DNA of 62,406 bases. Source: Telmatospirillum sp. (lineage in GTDB: Bacteria; Pseudomonadota; Alphaproteobacteria; Rhodospirillales; Magnetospirillaceae). Under the pieces are notes generated by a model, which was not told the origin of the DNA, did no database searches, and was given only the letters and a program-made list of their open reading frames with translations. Position 1 is the first letter of the stretch; each line of letters opens with the position of its first letter. The position numbers were made by a program, and so were the translations under genes. Where the stretch lies: NCBI GenBank assembly GCA_009712185.1, contig WASQ01000059.1:10227-72632 (forward strand), given 5' to 3'. Below, piece after piece: positions 37,489 to 46,334 of the stretch.

Positions 37489-38493
37489 ATGCCGGACGTG
37501 AAAAACGGCTTTATCGACGCCATCGGCCATACCCCCCTGATCCGCCTCAGGAAAGCATCCGAAATCACCGGCTGCACCATCCTCGGCAAGGCGGAATTCC
37601 TCAATCCCGGTGGCTCCGTCAAGGATCGGGCGGCGCTGGCGATCGTTGAGGATGCCGAGCGGCAGGGGCTGATTTCACCGGGCGGGGTGATCGTTGAGGG
37701 CACCGCCGGCAACACCGGCATCGGTCTCGCCCTGGTGGGCAACGCGCGCGGCTACCGGACCGCCATCGTCATGCCGGAAACGCAAAGCCGCGAAAAGCAG
37801 GACATGCTGCGTCTGATCGGCGCCGAGCTGCATCTTGTGCCGGCCGTGCCCTATTCCAACCCCGGCAACTATGTCCACCGGTCCGAAGCGCTCGCGAAGG
37901 AACTGGCCGCCAGCAATCCGGCCGGCGCCTTCTGGGCCAATCAATTCGACAATCTCGCCAATCGCGAGGGGCATTACCGGACCACCGGTCCGGAAATCTG
38001 GGATCAGACCGACGGCAAGGTCGACGGTTTCACCTGCGCCGTCGGCAGCGGCGGCACCCTGGCCGGGGTTGCCCTGGCCCTGAAGGAACGCAATCCGGCC
38101 ATCCGGATCGCACTATCCGATCCGATGGGATCCGCCCTGTTCCGCTGGTTCCGCGAAGGCGAGCTGAAGGCCGAGGGCAGCTCGATCACCGAGGGAATCG
38201 GCCAGGGGCGTGTCACCCGCAATATCGAAGGCATGCCGCTCGACGCGTTTTACCAGATCCCCGATGACGAGGCCCTGCCGGTCATTTTCGACCTTCTGCG
38301 GGAAGAGGGGCTGTGCGTCGGCGGATCGAGCGGGATCAATGTCGCCGGAGCGATCCGCCTGGCCCGCGACCTGGGACCGGGCCATACCGTGGTCACCGTC
38401 CTTTGCGACCATGGATCGCGTTACCAGGCGAAACTGTTCAATCCGGCCTTTCTGACCGAAAAGAACCTTCCGGTTCCGGAATGGCTCCGCTGA
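37489..38493 (+). CDS. cysK: Cysteine synthase A-type PLP enzyme
   Basis: A beta-replacement PLP enzyme of 334 residues that makes cysteine from O-acetylserine and sulfide. The PLP lysine is K45 in NPGGSVKDRA. EGTAGNTGIGLA is the substrate-loop motif, and VGSGGTLAG binds the PLP phosphate. The long form with GKAEFLNPG belongs to the alphaproteobacterial cysteine synthase A clade. Cystathionine beta-synthase activity cannot be excluded from sequence. The ATG at 37489 has a GGGAGA ribosome site. It is first of a sulfur cluster with a sulfurtransferase and cystathionine beta-lyase. Confidence 0.9.
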   Translation: MPDVKNGFIDAIGHTPLIRLRKASEITGCTILGKAEFLNPGGSVKDRAALAIVEDAERQGLISPGGVIVEGTAGNTGIGLALVGNARGYRTAIVMPETQSREKQDMLRLIGAELHLVPAVPYSNPGNYVHRSEALAKELAASNPAGAFWANQFDNLANREGHYRTTGPEIWDQTDGKVDGFTCAVGSGGTLAGVALALKERNPAIRIALSDPMGSALFRWFREGELKAEGSSITEGIGQGRVTRNIEGMPLDAFYQIPDDEALPVIFDLLREEGLCVGGSSGINVAGAIRLARDLGPGHTVVTVLCDHGSRYQAKLFNPAFLTEKNLPVPEWLR

Positions 38494-38566
38494 CCCCCAG
38501 GAAACCCGACCAGCCCCGTCCGCCACGGCCCGCCGCCGCCCGGACCACCAGGAGAGACGCGACATC

Positions 38567-39418
38567 ATGACCGAACCCGACTGCCACGCCCTTGTCAGCA
38601 CCGCCTGGCTGGAGGCGCATCTGAGCGCCCCGGACGTCCGGGTCGTGGACGCCAGCTGGTTTTTCCCCACTTCCGGCCGCGACGGTCGCGCGGAGTTCGA
38701 CCGCGAACACATTCCCGGCGCCGTCCATTTCGACATCAATGCCATCGCCGACACCGGGTCGCCCCTGCCCCACATGGTTCCGGATGCCGGAACATTTTCC
38801 GCCCGGGTGGGCGAACTGGGGCTGGGAGATGGACACCGCATCGTCACCTACGACCGCGCCGGCGCCATGGGGGCATCCCGGGTCTGGTGGATGTTCCGTC
38901 TGTTCGGCCATGAGGACGTCTCCGTCCTGGATGGCGGTCTCGTCAAATGGCTGCGCGAGGGACGCCCGGTGACGGATATGCCGACCCCTCCGCGGCCGCG
39001 CGTCTTCACCCCCTTCCCCAACGCCGGCCTGATCCGCGACAAGTCCGCGATGCAGGCCAATCTCGATCGTCGGGACTGGCAGGTGGTGGATGCCCGTTCG
39101 GCGTTGCGGTTCAAAGGTCAGGGGGCCGAGCCCTGGCCGCATGTCAAGGTTGGACATATCCCGGGATCGCACAACATGCCCTGGGAAGACCTGATCGACC
39201 CGGCCACCAATACTTTGCGGTCCGCCGATGCGATCCGCGACCGTGCCCGGGCGGCGGGTCTCGACCTCGGCGCCCCGATCGTCGCAAGCTGCGGATCGGG
39301 GGTCAGTGCCTGCGTGCTTGCCCTGGCGCTGTTCGTCGCCGGGAACCCGGCCGTCGCGGTCTATGACGGGTCCTGGGCCGAATGGGGGCTGGCGGACGAC
39401 ACCCCGGCCGAACAATAA
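38567..39418 (+). CDS. sseA: 3-mercaptopyruvate sulfurtransferase
   Basis: A tandem rhodanese of 283 residues that moves sulfur from mercaptopyruvate to an acceptor such as a thiol, thioredoxin or cyanide. The N-terminal domain (VVDASWFFP, then FDREHIPGAVHFDI) is inactive. The C-terminal domain has the active-site Cys242 in CGSGVSA, where the Ser-Gly-Val loop is that of mercaptopyruvate sulfurtransferases rather than thiosulfate rhodaneses. It lies 73 bases after the cysteine synthase gene, with an AGGAGA ribosome site, so an operon is likely. Confidence 0.93.
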   Translation: MTEPDCHALVSTAWLEAHLSAPDVRVVDASWFFPTSGRDGRAEFDREHIPGAVHFDINAIADTGSPLPHMVPDAGTFSARVGELGLGDGHRIVTYDRAGAMGASRVWWMFRLFGHEDVSVLDGGLVKWLREGRPVTDMPTPPRPRVFTPFPNAGLIRDKSAMQANLDRRDWQVVDARSALRFKGQGAEPWPHVKVGHIPGSHNMPWEDLIDPATNTLRSADAIRDRARAAGLDLGAPIVASCGSGVSACVLALALFVAGNPAVAVYDGSWAEWGLADDTPAEQ

Positions 39419-39484
39419 CCGCCAGCGACTTTGAATGACGGCGCCGCCGTCCTACCGGAACAGAAAAGCCGGAACAGGAAAAGA

Positions 39485-40657
39485 ATGCAGACGAAAACAA
39501 CATTGGCACATGCGGGACGGAACCCGCGCGAACAGATGGGTGCGGTCAATCCGCCGGTCTACCACGCCTCGACCATCACTTATCCGACCGTGGAGGAGAT
39601 GAAGGCGGCGGAAACGAAGCCTTTTGACGGCGTCCGCTACGGCCGGTTCGGAACCCCCACCAGTTTCGCGCTGGAGGAGGCGGTCTGCGCGCTTGAGGGC
39701 GGCTACCGGACGATTTCAACCGCGTCGGGGCTGGCCGCGATCACCGGAACCCTGACGGCGCTCCTGGAACGGGGCGACCATATCCTGGTGGTCGACAGTT
39801 GCTACTATCCGACGCGCAAGTTCTGCCAGGATCAGCTTCGCCGGTGGGGAGTCGAAACGACCTTCTACGATCCCCTGATCGGCGGAGACGTCGCCGGCCT
39901 GATGCGGCCCGATACCCGCGTCGTTTTCGTCGAATCGCCGGGCTCCCTGACCTTCGAGGTCCAGGACATCCCGGCCATCGCGGCGGCCGCCCATGCGAAG
40001 GGCGCCGTTGTCGTCATGGACAACACCTGGGCGACTCCGCTTTATTTTCCGGCCCTGGCGCGGGGTGTCGATATTTCGATCCATTCCGCCACCAAATTCA
40101 TCGTCGGCCATTCCGATGCGATGCTGGGACTGATCACCTGCGCGACGGAGGAGCTGTGGCGTAAAGTGAAAAGCAGCGTCGCCCTGTCGGGGGTCTGCGC
40201 CGGGGCCGAGGAGGTCTATCTGGGTCTGAGGGGGCTGCGGACGCTCGACGTCCGCCTCCGGCAGCATCAGGAAGCGGGGCTGGCTCTGGCCGGCTGGCTG
40301 CGGGGGCGGCCGGAGGTCGCGGCGGTCTGGCATCCGGCCCTTCCCGGCGACGGCGGCCATGCCCTGTGGAAACGCGACTTCGAAGGCGCCTGCGGTCTGT
40401 TCGGACTGGAACTGGCCCCCTGCACGGAGGCGGCGGTGTCCGCCTTCCTGAACGGTCTGCGCTATTTCGGCCTGGGCTATAGCTGGGGCGGTTTCGAGAG
40501 CCTGATCATCCCGACCACGGGATCGGTGCACCGATCGGCATCGCGCTGGAAGCCCGCCGGTCCGACGCTGCGGATCCACACCGGGCTTGAAGATCCCGAT
40601 GATCTGATCGCGGACATCGAGCAGGGATTTTCGCGGCTGGCGGCTGCGAACCATTGA
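39485..40657 (+). CDS. metC: Cystathionine beta-lyase
   Basis: A 390-residue PLP enzyme of the Cys/Met metabolism family that splits cystathionine to homocysteine, pyruvate and ammonia. The PLP lysine is K204 in SATKFIVGHSD. YGRFGTPTSFALEEA, ESPGSLTFEVQDI and SWGGFESLI mark the beta-lyase rather than the gamma-synthase group. The ATG at 39485 (MQTKTTLAHAGRNP) has an AGGAAAA ribosome site. It is third in the sulfur cluster and is followed by a hairpin. Confidence 0.94.
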   Translation: MQTKTTLAHAGRNPREQMGAVNPPVYHASTITYPTVEEMKAAETKPFDGVRYGRFGTPTSFALEEAVCALEGGYRTISTASGLAAITGTLTALLERGDHILVVDSCYYPTRKFCQDQLRRWGVETTFYDPLIGGDVAGLMRPDTRVVFVESPGSLTFEVQDIPAIAAAAHAKGAVVVMDNTWATPLYFPALARGVDISIHSATKFIVGHSDAMLGLITCATEELWRKVKSSVALSGVCAGAEEVYLGLRGLRTLDVRLRQHQEAGLALAGWLRGRPEVAAVWHPALPGDGGHALWKRDFEGACGLFGLELAPCTEAAVSAFLNGLRYFGLGYSWGGFESLIIPTTGSVHRSASRWKPAGPTLRIHTGLEDPDDLIADIEQGFSRLAAANH

Positions 40658-40681
40658 TTTTGGAAAAATAAAACTCATGTC

Positions 40682-40712
40682 ATCGAAGAGTGGCCCTGTG
40701 CTACTCTTCGAT
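40682..40712 (+). terminator. Hairpin after metC
   Basis: ATCGAAGAGT and ACTCTTCGAT form a perfect 10-bp stem with an 11-base loop, starting about 25 bases after the metC stop. No T-run follows. It could be a terminator or an operator for the next gene, whose start is 30 bases further on. Confidence 0.5.
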
Positions 40713-40741
40713 TGATCAACATTTGCAAGTACCCTTTAAAA

Positions 40742-41455
40742 ATGCCGCTTCCGGAAGCCGACAATTCCGCCGAACCCGAGCAGCCGACATCCCAAAGGAT
40801 CAGACAGGATGCGCGCCGCTACGTCGACGCCTTGGCGGCGCGGCTGACCGAACTGGAGGAACTGGCGGAAGCGGCAACCCGCTTCGCGGTGTTTGATGCG
40901 GCGGAATATGCCGCGTTCAAGCGTCTGTTCCTGCGGTTCAGCACCCTGTGCGAGGAATTCCAGGTTTTCAGCCGCATCACCGAGGACGTGCTCTCCAATT
41001 TCCAGTTCGCCATGGCACAGGATCAGGTCGAGCGGGAGTTTCTGGACGATGCCTTCCGGCGCCTTCAGGTCCCCATGCTGCATGCGGTGATCCGGACCAA
41101 TCTCGGCCTTCTTCGCGTGTGGGAGGACCGGGTCCAGCGCGGCGAGGGTCTGCCCATCGGATCCCACGAACTGCTGGCCGAAACCGCCCGGATCATCCAG
41201 CATACCCGGGGGGAGCTTCTACGCCCGCGTTATGCCGAGCTGGTCGACGAAGCGGCGCTGGAGGATGCGGCGCAGGCCGACAGGATCCTCAAAGGCCTGA
41301 TCGCGCAAGCCCCCCGTCTCTTCGACTTCGCCTCCGACGGGCTGTCGTCGCAGGCCTTGTCGGCGATCGCCAAACGTCTGGCCGTGGCCCAGGCTGCCGG
41401 CGGATCAGTCATCACCAAGCCGGTGACCGGAGATACTTCCAAAACTGATAGATAG
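40742..41455 (+). CDS. Unknown helical protein
   Basis: A 237-residue protein I do not recognise. It is predicted to be almost all helix: segments such as ARRYVDALAARLTELEELAEAA, split by short loops, and no signal peptide or membrane helix. It is acidic in the middle and ends in a flexible tail (SVITKPVTGDTSKTDR). I placed the start at the ATG at 40742 (MPLPEADNS); a TTG at 40712 would add ten residues. Codon use matches the neighbours, so it looks native. No partner gene is close enough to suggest a function. Confidence 0.65.
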   Translation: MPLPEADNSAEPEQPTSQRIRQDARRYVDALAARLTELEELAEAATRFAVFDAAEYAAFKRLFLRFSTLCEEFQVFSRITEDVLSNFQFAMAQDQVEREFLDDAFRRLQVPMLHAVIRTNLGLLRVWEDRVQRGEGLPIGSHELLAETARIIQHTRGELLRPRYAELVDEAALEDAAQADRILKGLIAQAPRLFDFASDGLSSQALSAIAKRLAVAQAAGGSVITKPVTGDTSKTDR

Positions 41456-41531
41456 CTCTCTTTGTCAATACGGAGGGCAAGGATAGCCTGCCAAGCTATT
41501 CTGCTATCAATAACATTCCTTGTTACAGATC

Positions 41532-41567
41532 TTGACCCTATAAGTCGTTCGCGATATCGTGGAACGA
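41532..41567 (+). promoter_or_regulatory. Promoter with overlapping palindrome upstream of the TetR gene
   Basis: TTGACC (41532-41537) and TATCGT (41555-41560) are spaced by 17 bases. An inverted repeat TCGTTC...GAACGA (41545-41550, 41562-41567), with the inner palindrome CGATATCG, covers the -10 region. This layout is typical of autorepression by a TetR protein. A second -10-like TATAAAT lies about 10 bases further on. Confidence 0.5.
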
Positions 41568-41667
41568 ACATTCGGTATAAATATAGATGTAAGGACCTCA
41601 CTTCCCGTATAGGTGCATCCAATGTGGCAACTGCCTGAATAAGGCGACGGCGAAAGGGAAGAATGTC

Positions 41668-42312
41668 ATGCCGACTCCCATGTTATCTCGCGCCGAACTG
41701 CTTCAACGGTTGCAACAGACGTTCCGTCAATACGGATATGAAGGGGCCAGCATGACGCGCATCGCCAAGGCGACCGGCCTTGGCAAGGCCAGCCTTTACC
41801 ACTATTTCCCCGAAGGAAAGGAACAGATGGCCCAGGCCGTGGTCGATGATGTCGGCCGCTGGTTCGAAAGCACGATTTTCCTGCCCCTGGAGCAGGTTCA
41901 TCCCCCGCGCCAGAGAATCGTCTCGATGCTTGAGGCGTTACGCCAGCACTATGACGCCGGCAACCTCGCCTGCCTGCCCGGCCTGTTTTCCCAGACGGAG
42001 GAGCGCGCGCTGTTCGGAGAGACGATCGCCCGTTTTTTCGCCCGCTGGATCGCCAGCCTGACACAGACGCTGACCGACGCCGGACTGGCGCGCGACATTG
42101 CGCAACGGCGGGCCTATGACGGCGTCGAGCGGATCCAGGGCGCCCTGGTTCTGTCGCGCGCCCTTGCCGACCCCGGCTGTTTCGCCGCCATGGTCCTGGA
42201 ACTGCCCGATCAGCTTCTGGCCGGATCGGACCGTGCCACCATGTGGACGACCCGTGTCAACCGCTTCGCTTTCGGCAATCAGGCCGAACCGCAACGCCTG
42301 CGCGCGCGCTGA
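41668..42312 (+). CDS. TetR/AcrR-family transcriptional regulator
   Basis: A 214-residue repressor. The N-terminal helix-turn-helix is SMTRIAKATGLGKASLYHYF at about 28-47. The C-terminal ligand domain is helical and resembles the LmrA/YxaF type (CLPGLFSQTEER). A palindrome overlaps its own promoter. It is convergent with the LysR gene, and no obvious target operon is adjacent. The upstream helical protein gene may be part of its regulon, but this is only a matter of position. An AAAGGGA ribosome site precedes the ATG, about 15 bases away. Confidence 0.9.
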   Translation: MPTPMLSRAELLQRLQQTFRQYGYEGASMTRIAKATGLGKASLYHYFPEGKEQMAQAVVDDVGRWFESTIFLPLEQVHPPRQRIVSMLEALRQHYDAGNLACLPGLFSQTEERALFGETIARFFARWIASLTQTLTDAGLARDIAQRRAYDGVERIQGALVLSRALADPGCFAAMVLELPDQLLAGSDRATMWTTRVNRFAFGNQAEPQRLRAR

Positions 42313-42347
42313 CGGCAAGGCGGCCATCCCCCTCCCCCGATCTTCCG

Positions 42348-43244
42348 TTATGGCGCGCGGTAGCGCAGGGCATTCATCACCAGATTGAAGGCCGGCGAGG
42401 ACTGGCGACGGCTGGGATAGTAAAGATGATACCCCTGGAACGGACGGCACCAGTCCTCCAGAACCCGGGTCAACCGCCCTTCGGTCAGGAGATGCGCGAC
42501 CATGTCCTCCGGAATATAGGCCAGGCCGAACCCCTGGAGGCAGGCCTCCAGGATCTGGAAGCTGGAACTGAGGGCCACCTGCCCCTCGACATGAACATTC
42601 AACGCCTTGCCGTTCTTTTCGAACTCCCAGACCAGATTGCTGTCGTAGGTCGGCAGCCGCAAATTGATGCAACGGTGCGAGAGCAGCTCCTGGGGCGTCC
42701 GGGGGATCGGATTCGTGGCAAAATAGGCCGGACAGCCCACCACCGCCATGCGCAGGTCCGGACCGATGCGGACGGCGATCATGTCCCTGGCCACCTGTTC
42801 GCCCAGACGGATTCCGGCATCATAGCGGTCTGCCACGATGTCCCGGAGACCATAGTCGGTGATGACCTCCACCGTGATGTCCGGATAAGCGGGCAGAAAT
42901 TCAGCCATCCTCGGCCACAGGATGGTCCGCGCCGCATGCTCCGCCGCGGTGATCCGGATCCGGCCGGCGGGCTTTTCGCGAAATTCACTCAATAGTGCAA
43001 GCTCGGCCTCAATTTCTTCGAACTTGGGGCCGACCGTTCGCAACAGGCGGGCGCCCGCCTCGGTCGGCGACACGCTGCGGGTCGTGCGCGTCAGCAGACG
43101 GACACCCATCCGTTCCTCCAGGGCGCGGACGGTATGGCTCAGGGCCGATTGGGACAATCCAAGCCTCGCGGCCGCTCTCGTGAAACTGCGATCGCGGGCG
43201 ACAGCCAGAAAGGCCATCAGATCGTTCAGATTTTCGCGCGCCAT
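42348..43244 (-). CDS. LysR-family transcriptional regulator
   Basis: A 298-residue LysR regulator. The helix-turn-helix is SFTRAAARLGLSQSALSHTV at about 20-39, followed by the linker helix (ALEERMGVRLLTRTTRSVSPT) and a periplasmic-binding-like effector domain. The DNA-binding segment is typical of the large group that controls nearby oxidoreductases. No divergent target gene is present at its 5' side; about 216 bases without a gene separate it from the acetyltransferase gene on the same strand. Confidence 0.93.
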   Translation of the reverse strand: MARENLNDLMAFLAVARDRSFTRAAARLGLSQSALSHTVRALEERMGVRLLTRTTRSVSPTEAGARLLRTVGPKFEEIEAELALLSEFREKPAGRIRITAAEHAARTILWPRMAEFLPAYPDITVEVITDYGLRDIVADRYDAGIRLGEQVARDMIAVRIGPDLRMAVVGCPAYFATNPIPRTPQELLSHRCINLRLPTYDSNLVWEFEKNGKALNVHVEGQVALSSSFQILEACLQGFGLAYIPEDMVAHLLTEGRLTRVLEDWCRPFQGYHLYYPSRRQSSPAFNLVMNALRYRAP

Positions 43245-43460
43245 TCATGAAAACCAATCATAAGTTCGTGCAACATTTAAAACCCGGTGCCAGCCGGCGC
43301 TGATCGGAAACGGTCAACGCGGGCCTCATGCTGCTTTGAGCCGGATTTCTCCGAAACCCTTGGCGTCACGCCAGCGACGGCGCGGCCCCTCGCCCGTTGG
43401 GCCAAATCGCGATGAGCAATCCTCAGCGACGGTTAGTACCGGTCGAAGCCACCCCCATGC

Positions 43461-44117
43461 TCATCCTGCCAGCCCATGATGTTGATCATGATCGCGGCTC
43501 ATCGCCTCCAGCTTCCCAATATCAGCCCCACAAACCGCGTCGCGCAGCGCAAGAAATTTGTCTTCCGGCCAATCATAGATGCCCAACGCCAGCAGGCGTG
43601 ATACCACCTCCGGCTCAAAGCGATGACGAATCAACGTCGCGGGATTGCCGCCCACCACGGCGTAAGGCCCGACGTCGCGTGTTACCACGCTACCGGCGGC
43701 AATCACCGCGCCTTCGCCAATCTTGACGCCGGGCATGATCATTGCCCGCATGCCGATCCAGGCCCCATCGCCGATCACAGTGTCGCCCTTGCCTTGATAG
43801 GCATCGTTGATACGATCGGGAAAGGGATAGAGACTGAACCAATCCGCACGATGGGTATGATTGCCGCCCAGAAGAATCACCGCCTCGGCACCAATGCAGA
43901 CATAATCGCCGATATGGAGCTGATCAATCGTCCACTGTGGCTGCCAGGTCCGCAGACTGTATTCGTCGCCGTATAGATAGCGAACGACCGAACCTTCGAA
44001 ACCATTATCCCAGGCGCCACTGTAATAACTATGGCAGCCCTTGACATGGATGTTGGGGTTTCGGACGATCTGATGAAGGAGTTCCACCTGCGACCAGTGC
44101 TTATCTTGTTGTGTCAT
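43461..44117 (-). CDS. CatB/Vat-related hexapeptide acetyltransferase
   Basis: A 218-residue trimeric left-handed beta-helix O-acetyltransferase of the xenobiotic type, which includes Vat (streptogramin A) and CatB (chloramphenicol). The hexapeptide repeats are clear in TVIGDGAWIGMRAMIMPGVKI and GEGAVIAAGSVVTRDV. The catalytic His is in GGNHTHRADWFS, followed by the family's flat loop with YPFP. The ATG at 44117 has an AGGAAA ribosome site; the open frame upstream has no domain. GC content is lower than in the neighbouring genes, which may point to transfer. Resistance is possible but not shown; many such chromosomal proteins have unknown acceptors. Confidence 0.88.
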   Translation of the reverse strand: MTQQDKHWSQVELLHQIVRNPNIHVKGCHSYYSGAWDNGFEGSVVRYLYGDEYSLRTWQPQWTIDQLHIGDYVCIGAEAVILLGGNHTHRADWFSLYPFPDRINDAYQGKGDTVIGDGAWIGMRAMIMPGVKIGEGAVIAAGSVVTRDVGPYAVVGGNPATLIRHRFEPEVVSRLLALGIYDWPEDKFLALRDAVCGADIGKLEAMSRDHDQHHGLAG

Positions 44118-44517
44118 TTTCCTGCCAAATCGGATCACCGGATGCAAGACGGCATTCGATCCCGTAAGTCGTCCGCACGTCAAGAACTCAGCCGGATTCG
44201 TTCGCCGCGATCGCCCGTCCGCGCGGCAAGGACACCGAACCCTCTCCGCGAATAATGGCGACCTGCGCGGATCGGAACCGATCGGCGCAGGCTGGTCTCC
44301 GCGTCCACACAGCCGGTGCCTCTGACAAAAACCGAATGCATCGGTACAAACAAAAATGCCGCCAGGCAGGTCAGCGCACTTTTCACCAAAGCGGCATTCG
44401 GGCATTGAAAAAGCAAAGCCTTTTCGCTCACGCAGAGTCTTGTGCACGACGCCTTCTGACCGAGCCGGGGCACTGGTTCCGGTAAGGTCTGTCGCGCGGA
44501 CGCTGACCTCCTTCCGC
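44118..44517. other. Intergenic region upstream of the acetyltransferase gene
   Basis: About 400 bases. Frames on the minus strand are open but change composition and have no family resemblance. It may hold a decayed gene or a long leader; I see nothing firm. Confidence 0.45.
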
Positions 44518-44555
44518 AAAAAAACACCCGCGGCTCAGGGGAAAGCAGCGGGTGT
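44518..44555 (-). terminator. Intrinsic terminator of the hisI-COG0523 operon
   Basis: On the minus strand GACACCCGC...GCGGGTGT forms an 8-bp stem followed directly by T7. It lies about 90 bases after the COG0523 stop, in the right orientation to end that operon. Confidence 0.8.
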
Positions 44556-44646
44556 CAAGGCATGTCTAAGAGAGGGAGGTTGACCTAAGAATGGGGCCAA
44601 CATCAACCTGGAGTTTAGACTGCAATTATCAAATAATCAATTAGAA

Positions 44647-45786
44647 TCATTCCGGGTCGCTTGAACCGGGTTCGAACTCCGCCGCATGCTCCATCAGATC
44701 CATGACGGTCCGGCGCGGCAGATCCCGGGTGATGAACACTATCCGCGTCCGATGGTCGTCGTCCGGCCATTCCGGCAGGGGCACCGGCTCGTGAAACAGA
44801 TGCTGCACCCCATGTAAGACCAAAGGCTTATCGCTTTCCTTGGCATTGACGATGCCCTTCACCCGCAGCAGGTTTTCGCCCTTGAGCGAGATCAGCACTT
44901 CGATCGCCAGCGCCAGCGACTGCCAGGCGATCGGTTCGTCGAAGGTGACGACGAAGGAGGAAATCGCATCGTCGTGGCGCGGCCCGTGCCCGTGAGTATG
45001 ATCATGGTGATGGGACGGGTCGTGACAGTCGGGCCCGCAGCCCGCATGCCCGTCATGGTCATGATGATGATGATGGTCTGTATGGGCGGCCACGCTCTCG
45101 TCGTTCAGCCATCTTTCGACATCGGGAAGACGATTTTTACCGTCGAACAGACCGCAGTTCAGGATTTCATCGGGGTCGATCTGCCCCCTCGCCGCCACGC
45201 CGATGCGCGCCCCCGGATTGATGGCGGCCAACCGGCCTCGCAACAGTTCCACGTCGATCGGATCGGCAAGGTCGAGTTTCGTCAGCAACAGCCGGTCCGC
45301 CATCGCCACCTGCTTGATCGATTCCCGGTTCCGGTCCAGCGTCCTGCCGCCATTGACGGCGTCGATCGTGCAGACGACGCCGTCCAGGCGATAGCGTTCC
45401 GCCAGCAATGGCTCCGACATCAAGGTATGCAGGATGGGCGCAGGATCGGCGAGCCCGGTCGTCTCGATGAGAACACGGCTGAACTCCGGAACCTCGTTTT
45501 TGACGCGTTTCAGGAACAGATCGCGCAGGGCCGTCACCAGATCGCCGCGCACGGTGCAGCAAAGGCAGCCATTATCGAGAACGACCACGTCCTCGGACAA
45601 ATGACGGACCAGGAGATGATCGATCGACACCTCTCCCCATTCATTGATGAGAACCGCGCAGTCCTTGAGGTCGGGCTGGGACAGCAGATGATTGAGCAAG
45701 GTCGTTTTGCCGCTGCCCAGAAAGCCGGTCAGAACCGTCACGGGGGTTGCCGCGCGCGCCGCGGCTTGCGGATCGAAACCGGTCAT
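44647..45786 (-). CDS. COG0523/CobW-family GTPase, zinc metallochaperone type
   Basis: A 379-residue GTPase of the family that includes ZagA, ZigA, YeiR and CobW. Walker A is GFLGSGKTTLL at 21-31. The metal site GCLCC at 73-77 is followed by the nucleotide-binding and switch regions (ETTGLADP, LTKLDLADP). A long His/Asp-rich stretch (TDHHHHHDHDGH, later HHHDHTHGHGPRHDD) lies at about 237-280 and would bind several metal ions. The C-terminal CobW domain follows. The gene overlaps the hisI stop and is divergent from a Zur-type regulator. This supports a role in delivering zinc to an apo-enzyme during zinc shortage, with HisI as a natural client. Confidence 0.93.
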   Translation of the reverse strand: MTGFDPQAAARAATPVTVLTGFLGSGKTTLLNHLLSQPDLKDCAVLINEWGEVSIDHLLVRHLSEDVVVLDNGCLCCTVRGDLVTALRDLFLKRVKNEVPEFSRVLIETTGLADPAPILHTLMSEPLLAERYRLDGVVCTIDAVNGGRTLDRNRESIKQVAMADRLLLTKLDLADPIDVELLRGRLAAINPGARIGVAARGQIDPDEILNCGLFDGKNRLPDVERWLNDESVAAHTDHHHHHDHDGHAGCGPDCHDPSHHHDHTHGHGPRHDDAISSFVVTFDEPIAWQSLALAIEVLISLKGENLLRVKGIVNAKESDKPLVLHGVQHLFHEPVPLPEWPDDDHRTRIVFITRDLPRRTVMDLMEHAAEFEPGSSDPE

Positions 45787-46175
45787 CGTCCGTAAAGCTC
45801 CTGCGGCGTCACCAACACCGGCGAGATCTCCCGCAGCCCCTCCTCCGTCACTTCCCGGAAAAAGCAGTCGCGGTGCCCGGTATGGCAAGCCACCCCCTGC
45901 TGGTCGACCTCAAGAAGGACCGTGTCACCATCGCAATCGACACGGAAGGACAGCAGATGCTGACGCTGGCCCGAGGACTCGCCCTTGCGCCACAATGCCC
46001 GGCGCGAGCGGGAGTAATAGCAGACACGGCCCGTCGTCAGGGTTTCCACAACGGCGTCACGGTTCATCCAGGCCATCATCAACACCTCTCCGGTGTCGTG
46101 CTGCTGGGCGATCGCCGGCACGAGGCCGTCGTCGTTGAAGTGAAGAGCGGCCAGGGCCGCGGAGGGATCTGTCAC
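45783..46175 (-). CDS. hisI: Phosphoribosyl-AMP cyclohydrolase
   Basis: The zinc enzyme for the third step of histidine synthesis, 130 residues. YYSRSRRALWRKGESSGQ is the substrate loop. The zinc-binding cysteines are retained in DCDGD and ACHTGHRDCF, and the magnesium-binding Asp residues are in DCDGD. A GTG at 46175 with a GGAAGG ribosome site 7 bases away is the best start; a TTG 48 bases upstream lacks one. It is not in a his operon but next to the COG0523 gene (4-base overlap) and Zur. HisI copies are known members of Zur regulons. Confidence 0.95.
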   Translation of the reverse strand: MTDPSAALAALHFNDDGLVPAIAQQHDTGEVLMMAWMNRDAVVETLTTGRVCYYSRSRRALWRKGESSGQRQHLLSFRVDCDGDTVLLEVDQQGVACHTGHRDCFFREVTEEGLREISPVLVTPQELYGR

Positions 46176-46182
46176 GGTAAAA

Positions 46183-46188
46183 CCTTCC
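46183..46188 (-). promoter_or_regulatory. Ribosome binding site fixing the hisI start
   Basis: GGAAGG on the minus strand, 7 bases before the GTG at 46175. It supports that start over the longer frame. Confidence 0.7.
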
Positions 46189-46299
46189 GGATGCTGATGA
46201 GCTGCCGCGGGAAGCGGCGCCAACGGCGCCGCAAAGCAGCCGGCCGGCTTCGGACCGGCGTCGATTGCTAGACGCCGGAAGCCGGGCGCCCGGGCTGCC

Positions 46300-46334
46300 C
46301 TTGGACAGGTGGATCGCGAAAGACTATAACATCC
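46300..46334 (+). promoter_or_regulatory. Candidate zur promoter with a Zur half-site
   Basis: TATAACATCCC (46325-46335) matches 9 of 11 bases of the right half of the enterobacterial Zur box, TATAACATTTC. The left half is not recognisable. TATAAC also serves as a possible -10 box, with TTGGAC at 46300-46305 as -35 (19-base spacer, longer than ideal). It lies in the divergent zur/hisI intergenic region. Confidence 0.4.

Noticed and set aside
45783-46175. HisI as a zinc-independent backup copy
   Set aside because: All zinc cysteines (DCDGD, ACHTGHRDCF) are present, so it is a standard zinc-dependent enzyme.
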